A stretch of 6,829 bases of DNA from an uncultured Planctomycetaceae bacterium (GTDB lineage: Bacteria; Planctomycetota; Planctomycetia; Pirellulales; Thermoguttaceae), in the NCBI GenBank assembly GCA_947307005.1, contig CAMZHY010000200.1, positions 1 to 6,829 of the forward strand, given 5' to 3'. Shown here in pieces: positions 4,705 through 6,829 of the stretch (its first letter is position 1; each line of letters begins with the position of its first letter). The translations under genes and the position numbers were made by a program. The notes below the pieces were generated by a model that was given only the letters and a program-made list of their open reading frames with translations, was not told the origin of the DNA and ran no database searches.

Positions 4705-6201
4705 CTAACGCCGTCCTTCGTCGCGCCAATTTTCGATAAACCTAGCGATTTTGCGACCGGTCGAGCTGAGCGGACGGTTTTTGAGATCGGAGATTGGGAC
4801 CCAGAGCCATTCGAGGGCGAGGGGCTTGTTTTTGAGGCGTTCGGCGTCGGGGGAGGGCGCGAGTTGTTCCGGGGGCGACGCGAGTGGCGCGTCGGTCGGC
4901 GGGAGGACGTCGAAAAGAGAAGGGGCGGCGACGGGCGCGAGCGCGGGGTCGGCGTTTTCTAGACGGCACAGCGAAAGCGTCACCCGATACCGCGTGACAG
5001 AATGTCGAAAAAGTTTAAGCGCGGCGCCGGGTCGATAAGATTCCGCGGGGGCGCCGACTTCCGTTTCTAGAAAAAGGGAAAGACGGTCGGCGAGTTCCGG
5101 GTCGAAACGCCATTCGTCTTTTTGCTGGAATCGCGGGTCGACGACCTCGAGCCTCGGGAAATCCCAGAGTCCCGCCCATAACGCCCACGGCGGGCGGCGC
5201 ATGATCAGCACGTCGGTCGGAGATTCGGGCGCGCCGGGGAGCGACGGGACGCGCGACGTCTTCAGATCGCCGCGCGAGATCCAGAACGCGACGTCCGTCT
5301 TCTGAATCGGCGCCTGCCTCTTTCTCCGGTTTGGAAGCTCGATTTGAACGCCCAATTTGCGGGCGGCGCAGAAACGCGCAATGGGACAAAAGTCGCATTT
5401 CGGAGCCGTCGGCTGGCAAACGAGACGCCCTAAATCGGTGAGAGCGCCGTTGATCCTGCGATAGTCTCCCGTTTGCGTTTGGGACGTTTCGCGGGGAAGC
5501 CAGTTTTCCGCCGCTTGCCATAGAAGTTTCTGCGCGGCGCTCGTCGACGGTTCGACGCCAAGCGCGATAAGGCGGGTATGGAGCCTCGTCGTGTTCGCTT
5601 CGAGAATCGGAGCGCGCTTGTCGTAGCCGAAAGAAAGGATCGCGCCGGCGCAGTACCGTCCGACGCCGGGCAGCGAAAGAAGGTCGTCGTAACAATCGGG
5701 GACGCGCCCGTCAAAACGCTCCGCCATGACGATCGCGGCCTCGCGGAGCGCGCGGGCGCGGCGGTAATATCCGAGCCCTTCCCAGAGCGCCAGAACCTCT
5801 TCTTCCGACGCGGCTGCGAGCGCTTTAGGGTCGGGGAAACGTTCGAGAAAACGCTCGAAATAGCCCAAGACGGTCTGCGTCGTCGTCTGCTGGAGCATGA
5901 TCTCGCTGATCCAGACGCGGTAAGGAGTCGGATCGTCGCGCCATGGGAAATGGCGTCCGTTGGCGTAAAACCACATGAGAAGCTCGTCCCGCGCCTTCTT
6001 ATAAGGGAAGTTTTCGACGCGATTACGAGCTTTTTTGAGTCGCGATTCATCCGCGGAGCGTCGAGAAGAATCGACGTGAAAACTCTCGCTTGAAGTATTC
6101 AAAGCGACCGCCTCGCTACAAGCGACTTTCTTTCGCAACTGACCCCAAGTTCCGGCATTTTTATCGATTATCCTTTTGACCCTGCCAAGGGCTGGTTTCA
6201 T
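4705..6201 (-). CDS. mutY: A/G-specific adenine DNA glycosylase MutY
   Basis: MutY removes adenine mispaired with 8-oxoguanine (base excision repair). Of 498 residues from ATG 6201, the catalytic domain is about 66-285: FPWRDDPTPYRVWISEIMLQQT with catalytic Glu100, helix-hairpin-helix LPGVGRYCAGAI (177-188), and an iron-sulfur ligand set Cys262, 269, 272, 278 with the exact C-X6-C-X2-C-X5-C spacing. The usual catalytic Asp (ILDGN in E. coli) is Glu201 here (ILEANT). The C-terminal NUDIX-like domain (about 300-490) recognises 8-oxoG; its F-S-H loop reads F398-R399-H400, and it has an Ala/Pro-rich insertion (about 417-452). The start is uncertain: ATG 6201 has no ribosome binding site, and a promoter candidate (6160-6188) falls inside the extension. 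TTG at 6102 (465 residues, GAGG 8 bases upstream) is a good alternative. Confidence 0.93.
   Translation of the reverse strand: MKPALGRVKRIIDKNAGTWGQLRKKVACSEAVALNTSSESFHVDSSRRSADESRLKKARNRVENFPYKKARDELLMWFYANGRHFPWRDDPTPYRVWISEIMLQQTTTQTVLGYFERFLERFPDPKALAAASEEEVLALWEGLGYYRRARALREAAIVMAERFDGRVPDCYDDLLSLPGVGRYCAGAILSFGYDKRAPILEANTTRLHTRLIALGVEPSTSAAQKLLWQAAENWLPRETSQTQTGDYRRINGALTDLGRLVCQPTAPKCDFCPIARFCAARKLGVQIELPNRRKRQAPIQKTDVAFWISRGDLKTSRVPSLPGAPESPTDVLIMRRPPWALWAGLWDFPRLEVVDPRFQQKDEWRFDPELADRLSLFLETEVGAPAESYRPGAALKLFRHSVTRYRVTLSLCRLENADPALAPVAAPSLFDVLPPTDAPLASPPEQLAPSPDAERLKNKPLALEWLWVPISDLKNRPLSSTGRKIARFIENWRDEGRR
4801..4863. repeat. 63-bp exact direct repeat, copy inside intact mutY
   Basis: Identical to 3712-3774. 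It encodes the SPDAERLKNKPLALEWLW region of the MutY C-terminal domain. Confidence 0.9.
6160..6188 (-). promoter_or_regulatory. Promoter candidate for mutY
   Basis: On the minus strand TTGGCA (6183-6188), a 17-base spacer and GATAAA (6160-6165). The start would be near 6153, downstream of the ATG at 6201 and about 50 bases before the TTG at 6102. A hairpin without a T run (CGGCGT/ACGCCG, 6216-6230) lies just upstream, between the Rpn gene and mutY. Confidence 0.4.
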
Positions 6202-6291
6202 ATCCGCGCGACGGGCGGCGTTTCACGCCGAAGACTCCGTCCGCCTGTCTAAACGTCTGAGCGCGCGATCAATCACGCCGTTGGACGTCGG

Positions 6292-6829
6292 CTATTTTCC
6301 CATGCTTTTAGCAAGCGCTTCGACTTCGGAAAGGGGCGCTTCCGAATATTTCGCGATCATGTCGACAGGAAGAATCGAATCGGCAAGCATTTTCTTAGCG
6401 ACCTCCAACGCCTTTTCGCGACGAGTCCTTTCAACCGCTTTTTGGGCTTCCTCTTTCAATTCCGCCTCGCGTTTGCCGAACTCCGCCTCGCGTTTGCCGA
6501 ACTCCGCCTCGCGTTTGTCGAACTCCGCCTCGCGCTTGCCGAACTCCGCCTCGCGCTTGCCGAACTCCGCTCTTGCTTCTTCCCAACCTTCACGACGTTT
6601 TTCTTCGCCGTAATATTCCTGAATTTGCTCTTGGCTAAATAACGTAATCATAATGCGTTTAACCTCCGGCTCTCGTTTTTGGAGATATTCCCTTAAAATA
6701 TTGCGTTCTTTACAAATTCTAATCGTTTCTTCTATCGCTTTGGTAGTCCTCCCATGAATCTTGACCTGTTCGTTGAGGACTTTTACAAACCCCACATATT
6801 GGTTAATAATATCGCCCCTTCGACCGTCC
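6292..6829 (-). CDS. Rpn-family recombination-promoting nuclease / putative transposase, N-terminus beyond window edge
   Basis: The frame is open from the window edge to the TAG at 6292-6294 (178 codons visible), so the GTG at 6795 is not the real start. The visible part matches the C-terminal half of the Rpn/PD-(D/E)XK 'transposase' family: IINQYVGFVKVLNEQVK, ETIRICKERNILREYL, EVKRIMITLFSQEQ, then a charged coiled coil and the family's tail AKKMLADSILPVDMIAKYSEAPLSEVEAL. The nuclease motif itself would lie upstream, outside the window. E. coli Rpn proteins are DNA endonucleases that stimulate RecA-independent recombination. The coiled coil contains five AEFGKRE-type heptads encoded by a 21-bp tandem repeat. 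It is separated from mutY by about 90 bases without a clear terminator. Confidence 0.85.
   Translation of the reverse strand, partial: DGRRGDIINQYVGFVKVLNEQVKIHGRTTKAIEETIRICKERNILREYLQKREPEVKRIMITLFSQEQIQEYYGEEKRREGWEEARAEFGKREAEFGKREAEFDKREAEFGKREAEFGKREAELKEEAQKAVERTRREKALEVAKKMLADSILPVDMIAKYSEAPLSEVEALAKSMGK
6461..6565 (-). repeat. Five 21-bp tandem repeats inside the Rpn-family gene
   Basis: Units start at 6461, 6482, 6503, 6524 and 6545. Units 1 and 2 are identical, 4 and 5 are identical (one T to C change from 1), and unit 3 differs by one base (Gly to Asp). Each encodes seven residues of the AEFGKRE type, so unit gain or loss keeps the frame and changes coiled-coil length by one heptad. 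Confidence 0.95.

Noticed and set aside
5430..6050. 206-codon minus-strand frame overlapping mutY
   Set aside because: It lies inside mutY in another frame, is Arg/Ser-rich and shows no domain motifs.

Overview
All supported genes lie on the minus strand, so the window reads right to left. The organism looks like a Planctomycetota or other PVC-group bacterium, perhaps gut-associated. The clues are secreted DUF1080 (3-keto-disaccharide hydrolase-like) paralogues, a GC-rich third-position bias, a MutY of the 'ILEANT' type, an Rpn-family nuclease and small toxin-antitoxin-type cassettes. This placement is inference from gene content and is tentative.

Layout in transcription order. (1) 6829-6292: the C-terminal part of an Rpn/PD-(D/E)XK 'transposase' family protein whose N-terminus lies outside the window; it carries five perfect-length 21-bp tandem repeats. 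(2) 6201-4705: mutY, the adenine glycosylase, with its own candidate promoter and an intrinsic terminator at 4621-4638. (3) 4610-3974: a DinJ/RelB-YafQ toxin-antitoxin operon with promoter, palindromic operator candidate and overlapping genes. (4) 3895-3620: a decayed second copy of the mutY 3' end, so the toxin-antitoxin operon sits between two direct copies of that end. (5) 3562-2311: a candidate promoter, a frameshifted remnant that looks like the N-terminus of a HipA-like protein, then a three-gene cassette (DUF3791 / DUF3990 / small DUF3791-like protein) joined by two ATGA overlaps, whose middle gene is broken by two single-base frameshifts. (6) 2214-697 and 593-1: two secreted DUF1080 proteins, one with two domains and one single-domain and cut by the window edge. 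Each has a promoter, and a likely terminator separates them.

The two ends carry host-type functions (glycan-related secreted proteins, DNA repair). The middle (about 2.3-4.6 kb) is an accessory island of complete and decaying toxin-antitoxin-type modules. The most notable features are the mutY 3'-end duplication flanking the toxin-antitoxin operon, the hidden C-terminal half of the DUF3990 gene, and the hidden HipA-like remnant. I see no tRNA, rRNA, CRISPR array or canonical insertion sequence. No gene-free stretch exceeds 300 bases once the remnants are counted.
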